The notes under the pieces were generated by a model that was given only the letters and a program-made list of their open reading frames with translations, was not told the origin of the DNA and did no database searches. DNA of 64,000 nucleotides, from the NCBI RefSeq assembly GCF_052119585.1, contig NZ_JBGQOJ010000013.1, positions 1 to 64,000 of the forward strand. Direction: 5' to 3'. Positions 16,164-24,543 of the stretch are shown in pieces. How positions within the stretch are numbered: the stretch's first letter is position 1; every line of letters begins with the position of its first letter. This stretch comes from JBGQOJ01 sp052119585. Its GTDB lineage: Bacteria > Pseudomonadota > Alphaproteobacteria > Rhodobacterales > Rhodobacteraceae. The translations under genes were made by a program, and so were the position numbers.

Positions 16164-18761
16164 TTAAATATGGATAATATTGTTTTTATCCACAGATTTC
16201 ACGCGCGGGTCCAATAAAGCAGCCTGTGCTGCGGCAAGCCGCGCAACCGGAACGCGAAAAGGCGAGCATGAAACGTAGTCAAAGCCTGCATTGCGACAAA
16301 ATGCGATTGATTCGGGGTTGCCACCGTGTTCACCACAAATGGAAAGCACAACGTCTTTTCGTGCCGCTTTGCCCCGTTCAGCACCGATTTGCAGCAGCTC
16401 TCCGACACCGTCGGTATCAAGCATATGGAACGGGTCTTCGGGGTAGACGCCCTGCTGGACGTAGGCGCTCATGAAGCGGCCAGCGTCGTCGCGTGACAGG
16501 CCATAGGTCATCTGCGTCAGGTCGTTCGTGCCAAAGGACAAGAACGCCGCGTGACGCGCGATGTCGCCCGCGCGAAGGGCCGCGCGGGGCGTCTCGACCA
16601 TGACCCCCAGTTTATAGGTAAAGTCGGTTTTCTTTTCGATCCGCACCGCCGCCGCAACGGCGTCGATGCGGGATTTCACCAGCTCGACCTCGCGCATGGC
16701 GCTGACCAGCGGGATCATGATTTCGGGCACGATCGGCGCGCCATTCTCGCTGGCCTCGACGGTTGCCTCAAAAATGGCGCGGGCCTGCATGTCATAGATC
16801 TCGGGCACGGTGATGCCCAGGCGCACGCCCCGCATCCCCAGCATCGGGTTGAACTCTGACAGGGCCTCTATCCGGCGGGTCACGTCGGACAACGGCAGGT
16901 CCAGGGCCTCTGCCATTTCGCGCATCCCGTCGCGGCTGGACGGTAGGAATTCATGCAAGGGCGGGTCGAACAGGCGGATGCACACGGGTAATCCGCTCAT
17001 GATTTCAAACAGTTCCTTGAAGTCGGCGCGCTGCATTGGCAGCAGCCGCGCAAGCGCCGCCCGGCGGTCGTCAGATGCGTCGGCAAAGATCATCTCGCGC
17101 ATTACGGTCAGGCGGTCGTCCTCAAAGAACATATGCTCTGTCCGGCACAAACCGATGCCCTGCGCCGCGAAACTGCGAGCCATGCGGGCGTCGGTCGGCG
17201 TGTCGGCATTCGCCCGCACCCCGATGTCGCGCACATCGTCGGCCCAGGTCAGAAGCGTCTGGAAGGCGTCATCAAGGGCAGGCGGCAACATCTCGGCGCT
17301 GCCCGCCAGAACCTCGCCGGTGGTGCCGTCCAGGGTGATGATATCGCCTGCGGAAAACGTGCGGCCCTTTACGGTGAACGAAGTGTCGCGGATGCCCAGC
17401 GACAGCTCCGAAGCCCCCACAATACATGGCACCCCAAGGCCGCGGGCGATGACGGCGGCGTGGCTGGTCATGCCGCCCCGCTCGGTCAAAACACCGATGG
17501 CGGCATGCATGCCGCGAATGTCCTCCGGTGTGGTTTCGCGGCGGACAAGGATGCAATCCTCGCCCCGCGCGGCGCTGGCCTGCGCGGCGGTGGCGCTGAA
17601 CACGATTCGCCCCGTTGCCGCACCCGGACTGGCGGCGATCCCGCGGCAGAACACATCGCGCGGACCGCTCGGGTCGACCTGACGGTGCAAAAGTTCGGAC
17701 AATGCGCGGGGCGGAATACGCAACAATGCCTCTTCGCGCGGGATGATCCCGTCGGTTGCAAGCGACACGGCAATACGCACATCCGCACGGGCACCGCGCG
17801 GCAGGCGCACCGCGTCAAGGATGCGCAAGTTGCTGTTCTCAATGGTAAATTCGACCTGCATTTCTTCGCGTAACCGCTTGCGAATGATACCACCCGCCTT
17901 TTTCAACGCCTCGAACGCAGCGGGGTTTTGATCTTCGAAGCTGGGACCGCGCAGATCGCGGGTCAGGAACATTGCCTCTTCGCCGGCGCGCAGGGCGTCG
18001 CGCCCCTGACTTTGGTCAAGATAGCGCCCCTTGATCTGCGGCAGGCCGGTCACGACATCCACAAACTGGATCACGCCGGAGCCGCAGCTGCCAGCGCCGA
18101 CCCCCAACGCCATTTCCTGCACCACAAGGCCAAGGCCCGCATCAACGGGTGCGCCCTTGGCCTGACGCAGCAGGCGGGCGGTGGTTCCGCCCCATGCCCG
18201 CGCCATGGACCGCAAGACTTCGGACAGTTGCCGCGCCGGATCTTGTGGAAATTCCTCATCCGTTTCAATGGTATAGGCCGCTAGCATCGCCTGAAGCGCC
18301 GCAGCTGTCGGGTCTTTCGGCATCTCGAACATATCGGGGTCAAGGCGGGCCACATGCACGGAATAGGAATGGATAAACCGCAGGTAAAGCGCGTTCGCCG
18401 CCAGTTCGCCGTGGGTTTTGACCAGCCTGACGTGACGCGCGGCGGTCATGCCGATATTCAGCACGGCGCGGGGACCGCCCCAATCGGGATCCTGACTGCT
18501 GGGTCGCGCAGACAACAACGGGGCCTCGCCGAAAATCGTCATTAATTCCGTTATATCAGGGACATGGCTGGCCGATATCCGTTCGACGCAGGCGGTAGAC
18601 AGCGCAACGGTTTTGGGCACAGGCAGGTCAAGCCGGATCAGGCGTTGCAGGCATTTCGCCCGCCCGCCATGTTGTTCGACGGAAATGCCCGCCGTCGGGG
18701 TGATCTCTGTAAAATCCGTATCTTTCTGCACAGCGGCAATCCTTATGCGTGGGTGCAGCAT
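16164..18761 (-). CDS. Pyruvate phosphate dikinase-like, PEP-binding protein
   Basis: An 865-residue protein with PPDK architecture. The phosphohistidine domain is intact (His434 in GGMTSHAAVIARGLGVPC), as is the C-terminal PEP/pyruvate TIM barrel (FGTNDLTQMTYGLSRDD and Cys809 in CGEHGGNPE). The N-terminal ATP-grasp part is divergent: GGRAKCLQRLI stands where PPDK has GGKGANLAEM, and RPSSQDPDWGGPRAVLNIG stands in place of the usual SGAxxSMPGMMDT loop. It may still interconvert pyruvate/ATP and PEP/AMP, or may have changed phosphoryl donor. It follows glyS by 58 bp on the same strand and is likely in the same operon. Confidence 0.85.
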   Translation of the reverse strand: MLHPRIRIAAVQKDTDFTEITPTAGISVEQHGGRAKCLQRLIRLDLPVPKTVALSTACVERISASHVPDITELMTIFGEAPLLSARPSSQDPDWGGPRAVLNIGMTAARHVRLVKTHGELAANALYLRFIHSYSVHVARLDPDMFEMPKDPTAAALQAMLAAYTIETDEEFPQDPARQLSEVLRSMARAWGGTTARLLRQAKGAPVDAGLGLVVQEMALGVGAGSCGSGVIQFVDVVTGLPQIKGRYLDQSQGRDALRAGEEAMFLTRDLRGPSFEDQNPAAFEALKKAGGIIRKRLREEMQVEFTIENSNLRILDAVRLPRGARADVRIAVSLATDGIIPREEALLRIPPRALSELLHRQVDPSGPRDVFCRGIAASPGAATGRIVFSATAAQASAARGEDCILVRRETTPEDIRGMHAAIGVLTERGGMTSHAAVIARGLGVPCIVGASELSLGIRDTSFTVKGRTFSAGDIITLDGTTGEVLAGSAEMLPPALDDAFQTLLTWADDVRDIGVRANADTPTDARMARSFAAQGIGLCRTEHMFFEDDRLTVMREMIFADASDDRRAALARLLPMQRADFKELFEIMSGLPVCIRLFDPPLHEFLPSSRDGMREMAEALDLPLSDVTRRIEALSEFNPMLGMRGVRLGITVPEIYDMQARAIFEATVEASENGAPIVPEIMIPLVSAMREVELVKSRIDAVAAAVRIEKKTDFTYKLGVMVETPRAALRAGDIARHAAFLSFGTNDLTQMTYGLSRDDAGRFMSAYVQQGVYPEDPFHMLDTDGVGELLQIGAERGKAARKDVVLSICGEHGGNPESIAFCRNAGFDYVSCSPFRVPVARLAAAQAALLDPRVKSVDKNNIIHI

Positions 18762-18819
18762 ACGCCGAACGCGGTTTCACACAAGGGTTACATTACGGCG
18801 AAACCGCCGCGAAAACGGC

Positions 18820-21051
18820 TTACCCCTCGATGCGGGACATATGCACAACCGATGCACAAACTGTGCGGATGCGGTGCAACAGGTTCAGGCGGTTCCGGCG
18901 GATCGTCTGGTTGTCGGTGTTGATCTGCACCGCCTCGAAGAAGGCGTCGATGGGGCCGCGCAGGGTTGCGATGGCGGTCATGGCGCCGGCGAAATCCTCG
19001 GCCTTGAGGGCGGCGGTGATCCTGGCCTCGGCCTGATCGAGCGCGGTGAACAGCGCCTTTTCGGCGTCGTTTTCCGCGAACTTCAGATCGGCACCGTAAG
19101 AGTATTCGACGCCGTCTTTTTCCTCGGCCTGACTGAGGATGTTGTTGGCACGCTTGTAGCCCTGCAACAGGTTCTCGCCGTCGTCGGTTTTCAGGAAGGC
19201 GGCCAGCGCCTCGGCGCGCTTGACCAGAAGCGTCAGGTCGTCATTGCCCGGCATGGCAAGGCAGGCGTCGATCACATCGTGACGGATGCCCTGATCGCGC
19301 AGGTGGACCTTCAGGCGGTCATGGAAGAAGGACAGAAGATCGGTGCTTGTGTCCGGGATTGCGGTTTGTGCGGCAAGGATGTTTTCGGGCACATCGCCAT
19401 CGACTTTGTCCAGCACCGTGCGCACAGCAGCGCCGAAAACGCCGTGATGCGCGATTTCCTGCAAGATTTCGGTCAACAATGTGTTTCTATGGTGTTCCAC
19501 ACCGCCGTTTTTGGCAATCTCGAAGCGCAAAAGCTGGCTGTCTATGAAGCGGTCGATGTTCATCCGCACACCATTGGTCAGGATCAGGCGGATCACCCCA
19601 AGGGCGGCGCGGCGCAGCGCAAAGGGGTCTTTTGACCCCGTCGGCTTTTCATCCACCGACCAGAAACCGGTCAGCGTGTCCAGCTTGTCGGCCAGCGCAA
19701 CGGCGACCGAAACCGGTTCGGTCGGCACATCGTCGGACGGCCCCAGCGGCGAGTAATGCTGTTGGCAGGCAGTGGCGACCTGCGCATCAAGACCGGCGGC
19801 GGCGGCATAGTAGCGGCCCATAAGTCCCTGAAGTTCTGGGAACTCGCCGACCATTTCGGATTGAAGGTCGGCCTTGGCGACCTTTGCCGCCTGTTCGGCA
19901 AGACCCGCATCGGCACCGATCAGGGGCGCGATATTTGCGGCAAGTTCCGCGATCCGCGCGACACGGTCCGCCTGAGAGCCGAGCTTGTTGTGGAAGGTGA
20001 CATGGGCCAGCCCTGCCCCCATCCCTTCCATGCCCTGACGTTCGACCGTGCGCAGGTCGTTTTCCCAGAAGAATTTCGCATCGGACAGGCGGGCCGACAG
20101 CACCTTCTGGTTGCCCGCAAGGATGGTCGCGCCGTGGTCTTTGGTGACGATATTGGCGACCGTCACGAATTTCTCGATCCGTCCGGTTACGGGGTTCCGC
20201 ACCGAGAAGAATTTCTGGTGTTCGCGCATCGAGGTTTGCAGCACCTCTGGCGGCAGGCCCAGAAAGGCCTCTCCGATGTCGCCCATCAGGACAACGGGGA
20301 ATTCGACAAGCCCTGCAACCTCGACCAGAAGGCCGCGGTCCTCGACCACCTCCAGCCCAAGGGCGAAGGCGGCGGTGGTGGCGTCGTGCCAGATGTGATC
20401 GGCGCGTTCGGCGGGGTCAAGGATGACGCGCGCCTTTTTCAGCTTTGCCTCGTAGTCGTCAAAACCGGAAACCTTGAACGCGTCGGGGGCCATAAAGCGG
20501 TGCCCGCGCGTGGTGTTGCCCGATGCGATGCCGTCAACGTCCAGAGCCACGACTTCGGAGCCGGCCTCGTCGGTCAGGATGCACAGGATGGAATGCAGCG
20601 GGCGGACCCATTTCAGGGTGCCGTTGCCCCAGCGCATCGACTTCGGCCACGGGAAGTTGCGGATCGCGTGGTCCAGCACTTCGGCGATGATATCGGCGGC
20701 GGGGCGGCCCGGCTTTTGCAGGACGGCAAAATAGACCTGACCCTTTTTCTCGTCGCGGATTTCAAGCTGGTCTTTGGTCAGGCCGGTCGACCGCAGGAAG
20801 CCCGCCAGCGCCTGTTCTGGCGCATCGGTGCGCGGGCCTTTGCGTTCCTCGCGGGTGGCGGGCGATGCGGCCAGCACGCCCTGCACGGTTAGCGTCAGGC
20901 GGCGCGGTGTCGAAAAGGCGGCGGCACCGGCATAGGTCAGCCCGGCCTCTACCATGCCGTTGGTGACCAGCGATTTCAGGTCGTCCGCAGCGCGGCCCTG
21001 CATGCGGGCAGGGATTTCTTCCGAGAAGAGTTCGATCAGCAGGTCGGGCAT
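18820..21051 (-). CDS. glyS: Glycyl-tRNA synthetase beta subunit
   Basis: A 743-residue subunit of the bacterial alpha2beta2 glycyl-tRNA synthetase. It provides tRNA recognition, while GlyQ holds the aminoacylation site. It starts MPDLLIELFSEEIPARMQGR, the invariant family N-terminus. It also has FPWPKSMRWGNGTLKWVRPL, and the HD-like region SEMVGEFPELQGLMGRYYA is conserved. The C-terminal anticodon-binding part ends at a normal distance. It is third in the glyQ-DUF6446-glyS unit, 6 bp after the DUF6446 stop. Confidence 0.97.
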   Translation of the reverse strand: MPDLLIELFSEEIPARMQGRAADDLKSLVTNGMVEAGLTYAGAAAFSTPRRLTLTVQGVLAASPATREERKGPRTDAPEQALAGFLRSTGLTKDQLEIRDEKKGQVYFAVLQKPGRPAADIIAEVLDHAIRNFPWPKSMRWGNGTLKWVRPLHSILCILTDEAGSEVVALDVDGIASGNTTRGHRFMAPDAFKVSGFDDYEAKLKKARVILDPAERADHIWHDATTAAFALGLEVVEDRGLLVEVAGLVEFPVVLMGDIGEAFLGLPPEVLQTSMREHQKFFSVRNPVTGRIEKFVTVANIVTKDHGATILAGNQKVLSARLSDAKFFWENDLRTVERQGMEGMGAGLAHVTFHNKLGSQADRVARIAELAANIAPLIGADAGLAEQAAKVAKADLQSEMVGEFPELQGLMGRYYAAAAGLDAQVATACQQHYSPLGPSDDVPTEPVSVAVALADKLDTLTGFWSVDEKPTGSKDPFALRRAALGVIRLILTNGVRMNIDRFIDSQLLRFEIAKNGGVEHHRNTLLTEILQEIAHHGVFGAAVRTVLDKVDGDVPENILAAQTAIPDTSTDLLSFFHDRLKVHLRDQGIRHDVIDACLAMPGNDDLTLLVKRAEALAAFLKTDDGENLLQGYKRANNILSQAEEKDGVEYSYGADLKFAENDAEKALFTALDQAEARITAALKAEDFAGAMTAIATLRGPIDAFFEAVQINTDNQTIRRNRLNLLHRIRTVCASVVHMSRIEG

Positions 21052-21057
21052 GATGGA

Positions 21058-21549
21058 TTAATCCGCGTATGTATCGTTAAGCTGATGCCAGACAAAGGCC
21101 CGTCCATCAGGGAAAACAGCGACGATCCTGTCGACGCCATCGGCAATATTCTTGTGCGACAGAAAGGCCAGCGCCTCTCCGGTTTCCAGTTTGGCCCCGA
21201 TGTCCTCGGGGTCAAAGCATTCGAACCAGCCCGGCGTGATCAGCGGCACGGCTTTTTCGTAGCTGACATAGGTTTCCGACAGCATTCCCAGCGACATCGG
21301 CGTTGTGAAACACCCGCGGAACCGCAAGGGGGAACTGGTGGCGTCGATCCCCTCAAAATTCTCGGCAAGGATCACCTCTGGTTCGCCGCTGACGATGCTG
21401 GTCAGTTCGATCCGGGTGGCGCCTTTGATCGCCGGATCGCTGCTGATCAGGACCGGTTGGTAATAGGCGTAGACCTGCAGGTAATAGATCGCGATGCCCG
21501 CGATGACGGCGATCACAGCGATAACCGTTGCTGGTATCTTGCCATTCAT
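21058..21549 (-). CDS. DUF6446 family single-pass membrane protein
   Basis: A 163-residue protein with one N-terminal membrane anchor (MNGKIPATVIAVIAVIAGIA, about residues 6-26) and a soluble, probably periplasmic domain. Conserved-looking parts are RFRGCFTTPMSLGMLSETYV and LITPGWFECFDPEDIGAKLE; it has two cysteines. Its function is unknown. ATG 21549 overlaps the glyQ stop (ATGA), and the gene ends 6 bp before glyS, so it is translated with the two synthetase subunits. Proteins of this type sit between glyQ and glyS in other roseobacters (recalled, not searched). Confidence 0.85.
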   Translation of the reverse strand: MNGKIPATVIAVIAVIAGIAIYYLQVYAYYQPVLISSDPAIKGATRIELTSIVSGEPEVILAENFEGIDATSSPLRFRGCFTTPMSLGMLSETYVSYEKAVPLITPGWFECFDPEDIGAKLETGEALAFLSHKNIADGVDRIVAVFPDGRAFVWHQLNDTYAD

Positions 21550-22475
21550 GCGGCCCACCCGCCGGCTGTCGTCTGCACAAAGGCATCGGCGCAGGCCTTG
21601 GCCAATGCCCGCACGCGGCCGATGTAGGCCTGACGCTCGGTCACGGAAATCACGCCGCGCGCGTCCAGCAGGTTGAACAGGTGGCTGGCCTTGATGCACT
21701 GGTCATAGGCGGGGTGCGCCATGACGATGCGCTTGCCGGTCTTGGGGTCATCGAAGGGCGCGTCAAGGATCGCCCGACATTCGGCCTCGGCCTCTTCAAA
21801 ATGGCGCAGCAGGACATCGGTGTTGGCGATGTCGAAATTCCAGCGGCTGTATTCCTGTTCGGTCTGGCGGAAGATATCGCCATAGGTCAGCGGAATTGGC
21901 GCATCGGGCGCATTGAAGGCCATATCCATGACATGATCGACGCCCAGCACATACATCGCCAGACGTTCCAGCCCGTAGGTCAATTCCCCCGATACAGGAT
22001 GGCAGTCATGCCCGCCGACCTGCTGGAAATAGGTGAACTGCGACACTTCCATGCCGTCGCACCAGACCTCCCAGCCCAACCCCCAGGCACCCAGCGTCGG
22101 GCTTTCCCAGTCATCCTCGACAAACCGGATATCGTGGATGTCCATGTCGATGCCGATGGCAGCCAGACTGCCCAAATACAGGTCCTGCATGTCCGGCGGC
22201 GAGGGTTTGATCAGCACCTGATACTGGTAATAATGTTGCAGGCGGTTCGGGTTCTCGCCATAGCGCCCGTCGGTGGGACGGCGCGAAGGCTGGACATAGG
22301 CCGCCGCCCAAGGCGTGCTGCCCAGGGACCGCAGGGTCGTCGCGGGGTGGAACGTGCCCGCCCCCACCTCCATGTCATAGGGTTGCAGCATGGCACATCC
22401 CTTTGACGCCCAATAGGCCTGAAGCCTGAGGATAATCTCTTGAAAACTACGGGGGGCTGTGTCGCGCGTTGCCAT
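21546..22475 (-). CDS. glyQ: Glycyl-tRNA synthetase alpha subunit
   Basis: The 309-residue class II catalytic subunit that activates glycine and charges tRNA-Gly together with GlyS. It has RSFQEIILRLQAYWASKGCA, then MEVGAGTFHPATTLR, VQPSRRPTDGRYGENPNR, YYQYQVLIKPSP and VSGELTYGLERLAMY. ATG 22475 (MATRDTAPRSF) is chosen; ATG 22505 would add ten residues without family support. It leads the glyQ-DUF6446-glyS-PPDK-like unit and is divergent from the exported pseudoprotease gene. Confidence 0.97.
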   Translation of the reverse strand: MATRDTAPRSFQEIILRLQAYWASKGCAMLQPYDMEVGAGTFHPATTLRSLGSTPWAAAYVQPSRRPTDGRYGENPNRLQHYYQYQVLIKPSPPDMQDLYLGSLAAIGIDMDIHDIRFVEDDWESPTLGAWGLGWEVWCDGMEVSQFTYFQQVGGHDCHPVSGELTYGLERLAMYVLGVDHVMDMAFNAPDAPIPLTYGDIFRQTEQEYSRWNFDIANTDVLLRHFEEAEAECRAILDAPFDDPKTGKRIVMAHPAYDQCIKASHLFNLLDARGVISVTERQAYIGRVRALAKACADAFVQTTAGGWAA

Positions 22476-22627
22476 CTCGGACCCTTTGGTAAAGCGCGTT
22501 CTCAATAGGCAACACTCGGGGCGCGGTCAATGGATCGCACGGATTATTGACGTGCATCTGCCGCCCCGTCTGGTAGATTCTTTGCGATTGCCCCGCAACG
22601 GGGACAAATGATGTAACGCGGGGAATA

Positions 22628-24388
22628 ATGCGGTATTTTGCTTTGGTTATTTTAATGACGGTTTTTTCATCGCTATCAGGGGCTGCCCACGCACAGGCGA
22701 CAGCCTGGCTTCAGATCGAGGCGCAGCCCAGCCTGTCCAAGGCGCAGGAACGTGCCCGCGACTATGCGACCGTCTTTGAAACCGTCAACGGGTTCGCCCT
22801 GGGGTCGGGCTGGTACGCAATTGCCCTTGGGCCGTTCGACCCCGCCGTCGCCCCCGAGGTTCTGGCAGACCTGCGCGGACGCGGGTCGATCCCGCGCGAC
22901 AGCTTTGTCGCGGATGGCGGCAATTTCCGGCAGCAATTCTGGCCTGTCGGCGCATCCGCCACGATCACAGTGCAGCCCATCGCGCCAGAGACGACAGTGC
23001 CCGAACCCGCCCTGCCCGACCTTGCCATCGCAATGCCGATCGTGCCCGACGCCCCGCTGGACGAAACCCCCGAAGAGGCCCGCCGCAGCGAAGGCCTGCT
23101 GGACCGCGCCGCGCGGCAACTGCTGCAAACCGCCCTGCAATGGGAAGGGTTCTATGCCGCCGCGATCGACGGCGCATTCGGCCCCGGCACCCGCAATTCG
23201 ATGGCCCAATACCAAGCCTCGAAGGGCTATGAGGCCACAGGCGTGCTGACCACCGCCCAACGCCGCGACCTGATCGCCGCCTATGAGGAAGTTCTGGCCG
23301 GGATCGGAATGCAGACGGTCACGGACACGGCGGCGGGCATCGAAATCAGAATGCCCACAGCGCTGGTGCAATTCGACCACTACGAGCCGCCCTTCGTGAA
23401 ATACAACGGCGCCTCGGGCGAGGTCGTACAGGTGCTTTTGATCTCGCAGAAGGGCGATCAGGACACGCTGTTCGGCCTTTACGACATCATGCAGACCCTT
23501 GCGATTGTGCCTCTGGACGGGATGCGCGAGCGTAAATCCTCCAGCTTTGTGCTGACCGGCGAAAACGACGAGATCACCAGCTATACCCAGGCCGCGTTGT
23601 CGGGCGGGCTGATCAAGGGCTTTACGCTGGTCTGGCCACGCGGCGACGAAAAGCGCCGTGACCGAGTGCTGGACGAGATGCGCGCAAGCTTTACCCCGCT
23701 GGGTGACCGCGCACTGGACGACAGCCTTGGCAAAGGGGCGGCAGATCAAAGCATCAATATGCTGGCGGGCCTTGAAATCCGCAAACCCACGGTGTCGCGA
23801 TCGGGGTTTTATATCGACAACGCGGGCACGGTCCTGACCACGGCAGATGCGGTGGCCAACTGCACCTCGGTGACGATCGACGGTGACACAGAAATGGGTG
23901 TGGCGATGACCGATCCGGTTCTTGGCCTTGCAGTTCTGAAGCCACTTGCGCCTCTGGCGCCATCCGCCTTTGCCCGCTTCCGCCAAAGTATCCCGCGCCT
24001 GCAACAGGAGGTGGCCGTTGCGGGCTACCCCTATGACGGCGCCTTGGGCGCACCGACGCTGACCTTCGGCACCTTGGCCGACATTCACGGGCTGAACGGC
24101 GAAGAGCATCTGCAACGTCTGGCCCTGTCCGCGCGCAACGGCGACGCGGGCGGCGCGGTCATCGACAGCGCTGGCGCGGTGATCGGCATGCTGTTGCCAC
24201 GCGCCGGGAACAGCGCCCAGCAACTGCCCCCCGAGGTCAGCTTTGCCGCAAACACCGGCGCGATTGTGACGTCATTGATTGCCGGCGGAATTACGATCAG
24301 CGCGACAGATCAAGCGGGCGACCTAGCGGCAGAAGACCTGACAAACATCGGCATGGACATGACCGTTCTGGTGTCCTGCTGGAACTGA
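22628..24388 (+). CDS. Exported protein: SPOR-like, peptidoglycan-binding and inactive trypsin-like domains
   Basis: A 586-residue envelope protein. A signal peptide ends near AHA-Q (residue 22). Residues about 24-115 resemble a SPOR domain (WLQIEAQPSLSKAQERARDY, GWYAIALGPF). Residues about 150-215 are a PG_binding_1 domain (LQTALQWEGFYAAAIDGAFG, then PGTRNSMAQYQ). From about 390 the chain follows a trypsin-like fold: GFYIDNAGTVLTTADAVANC, DPVLGLAVLKPL, and RNGDAGGAVIDSAGAVIGML. The three catalytic positions appear replaced: Asp407 for His, Gly for Asp, and Ala507 for Ser. A peptidoglycan-anchored scaffold or sensor role is inferred, not proteolysis. Confidence 0.82.
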   Translation: MRYFALVILMTVFSSLSGAAHAQATAWLQIEAQPSLSKAQERARDYATVFETVNGFALGSGWYAIALGPFDPAVAPEVLADLRGRGSIPRDSFVADGGNFRQQFWPVGASATITVQPIAPETTVPEPALPDLAIAMPIVPDAPLDETPEEARRSEGLLDRAARQLLQTALQWEGFYAAAIDGAFGPGTRNSMAQYQASKGYEATGVLTTAQRRDLIAAYEEVLAGIGMQTVTDTAAGIEIRMPTALVQFDHYEPPFVKYNGASGEVVQVLLISQKGDQDTLFGLYDIMQTLAIVPLDGMRERKSSSFVLTGENDEITSYTQAALSGGLIKGFTLVWPRGDEKRRDRVLDEMRASFTPLGDRALDDSLGKGAADQSINMLAGLEIRKPTVSRSGFYIDNAGTVLTTADAVANCTSVTIDGDTEMGVAMTDPVLGLAVLKPLAPLAPSAFARFRQSIPRLQQEVAVAGYPYDGALGAPTLTFGTLADIHGLNGEEHLQRLALSARNGDAGGAVIDSAGAVIGMLLPRAGNSAQQLPPEVSFAANTGAIVTSLIAGGITISATDQAGDLAAEDLTNIGMDMTVLVSCWN

Positions 24389-24415
24389 TCGCGCACAGGA
24401 CCGGCCTGTTGCATT

Positions 24416-24464
24416 CGAGTATTTAAGGAACAAAGTAGCGGTATCTTCTCGGTCCAAATACTCT
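24416..24464 (-). repeat. 49-bp composite gene-end repeat
   Basis: On the minus strand AGAGTATTT, three bases, CCGAGAAGAT, six bases, then ACTTTGTTCCTTAAATACTC plus G. The same order with the same CCGAGAAGAT core occurs at 55180-55227. The outer GAGTATTT and AAATACTC are complementary. It lies in the convergent gap between the pseudoprotease gene and the TPP-enzyme gene. Confidence 0.8.
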
Positions 24465-24476
24465 CGCGCGAAGCGC

Positions 24477-24506
24477 AAAAACCCGAGCCCCCGCGCCAGC
24501 GGGGGC
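24477..24506 (-). terminator. Terminator-like hairpin after the TPP-enzyme gene
   Basis: GCCCCCGC pairs with GCGGGGGC (24487-24494 and 24499-24506) across a 4-nt loop. On the minus strand the hairpin is followed by TCGGGTTTTT. It would end minus-strand transcripts from the TPP-dependent enzyme gene. Confidence 0.6.
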
Positions 24507-24543
24507 GAGAAATATACACCGCGCCGCAGGCGCGTCCTTTGGA

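Noticed and set aside
16186..16194. Perfect DnaA-box sequence TTATCCACA with a near match at 16169-16177
   Set aside because: Two boxes at the 3' end of the PPDK-like gene, with no dnaA, dnaN, gidA or clear unwinding region nearby, are not evidence of an origin; chance is likely.
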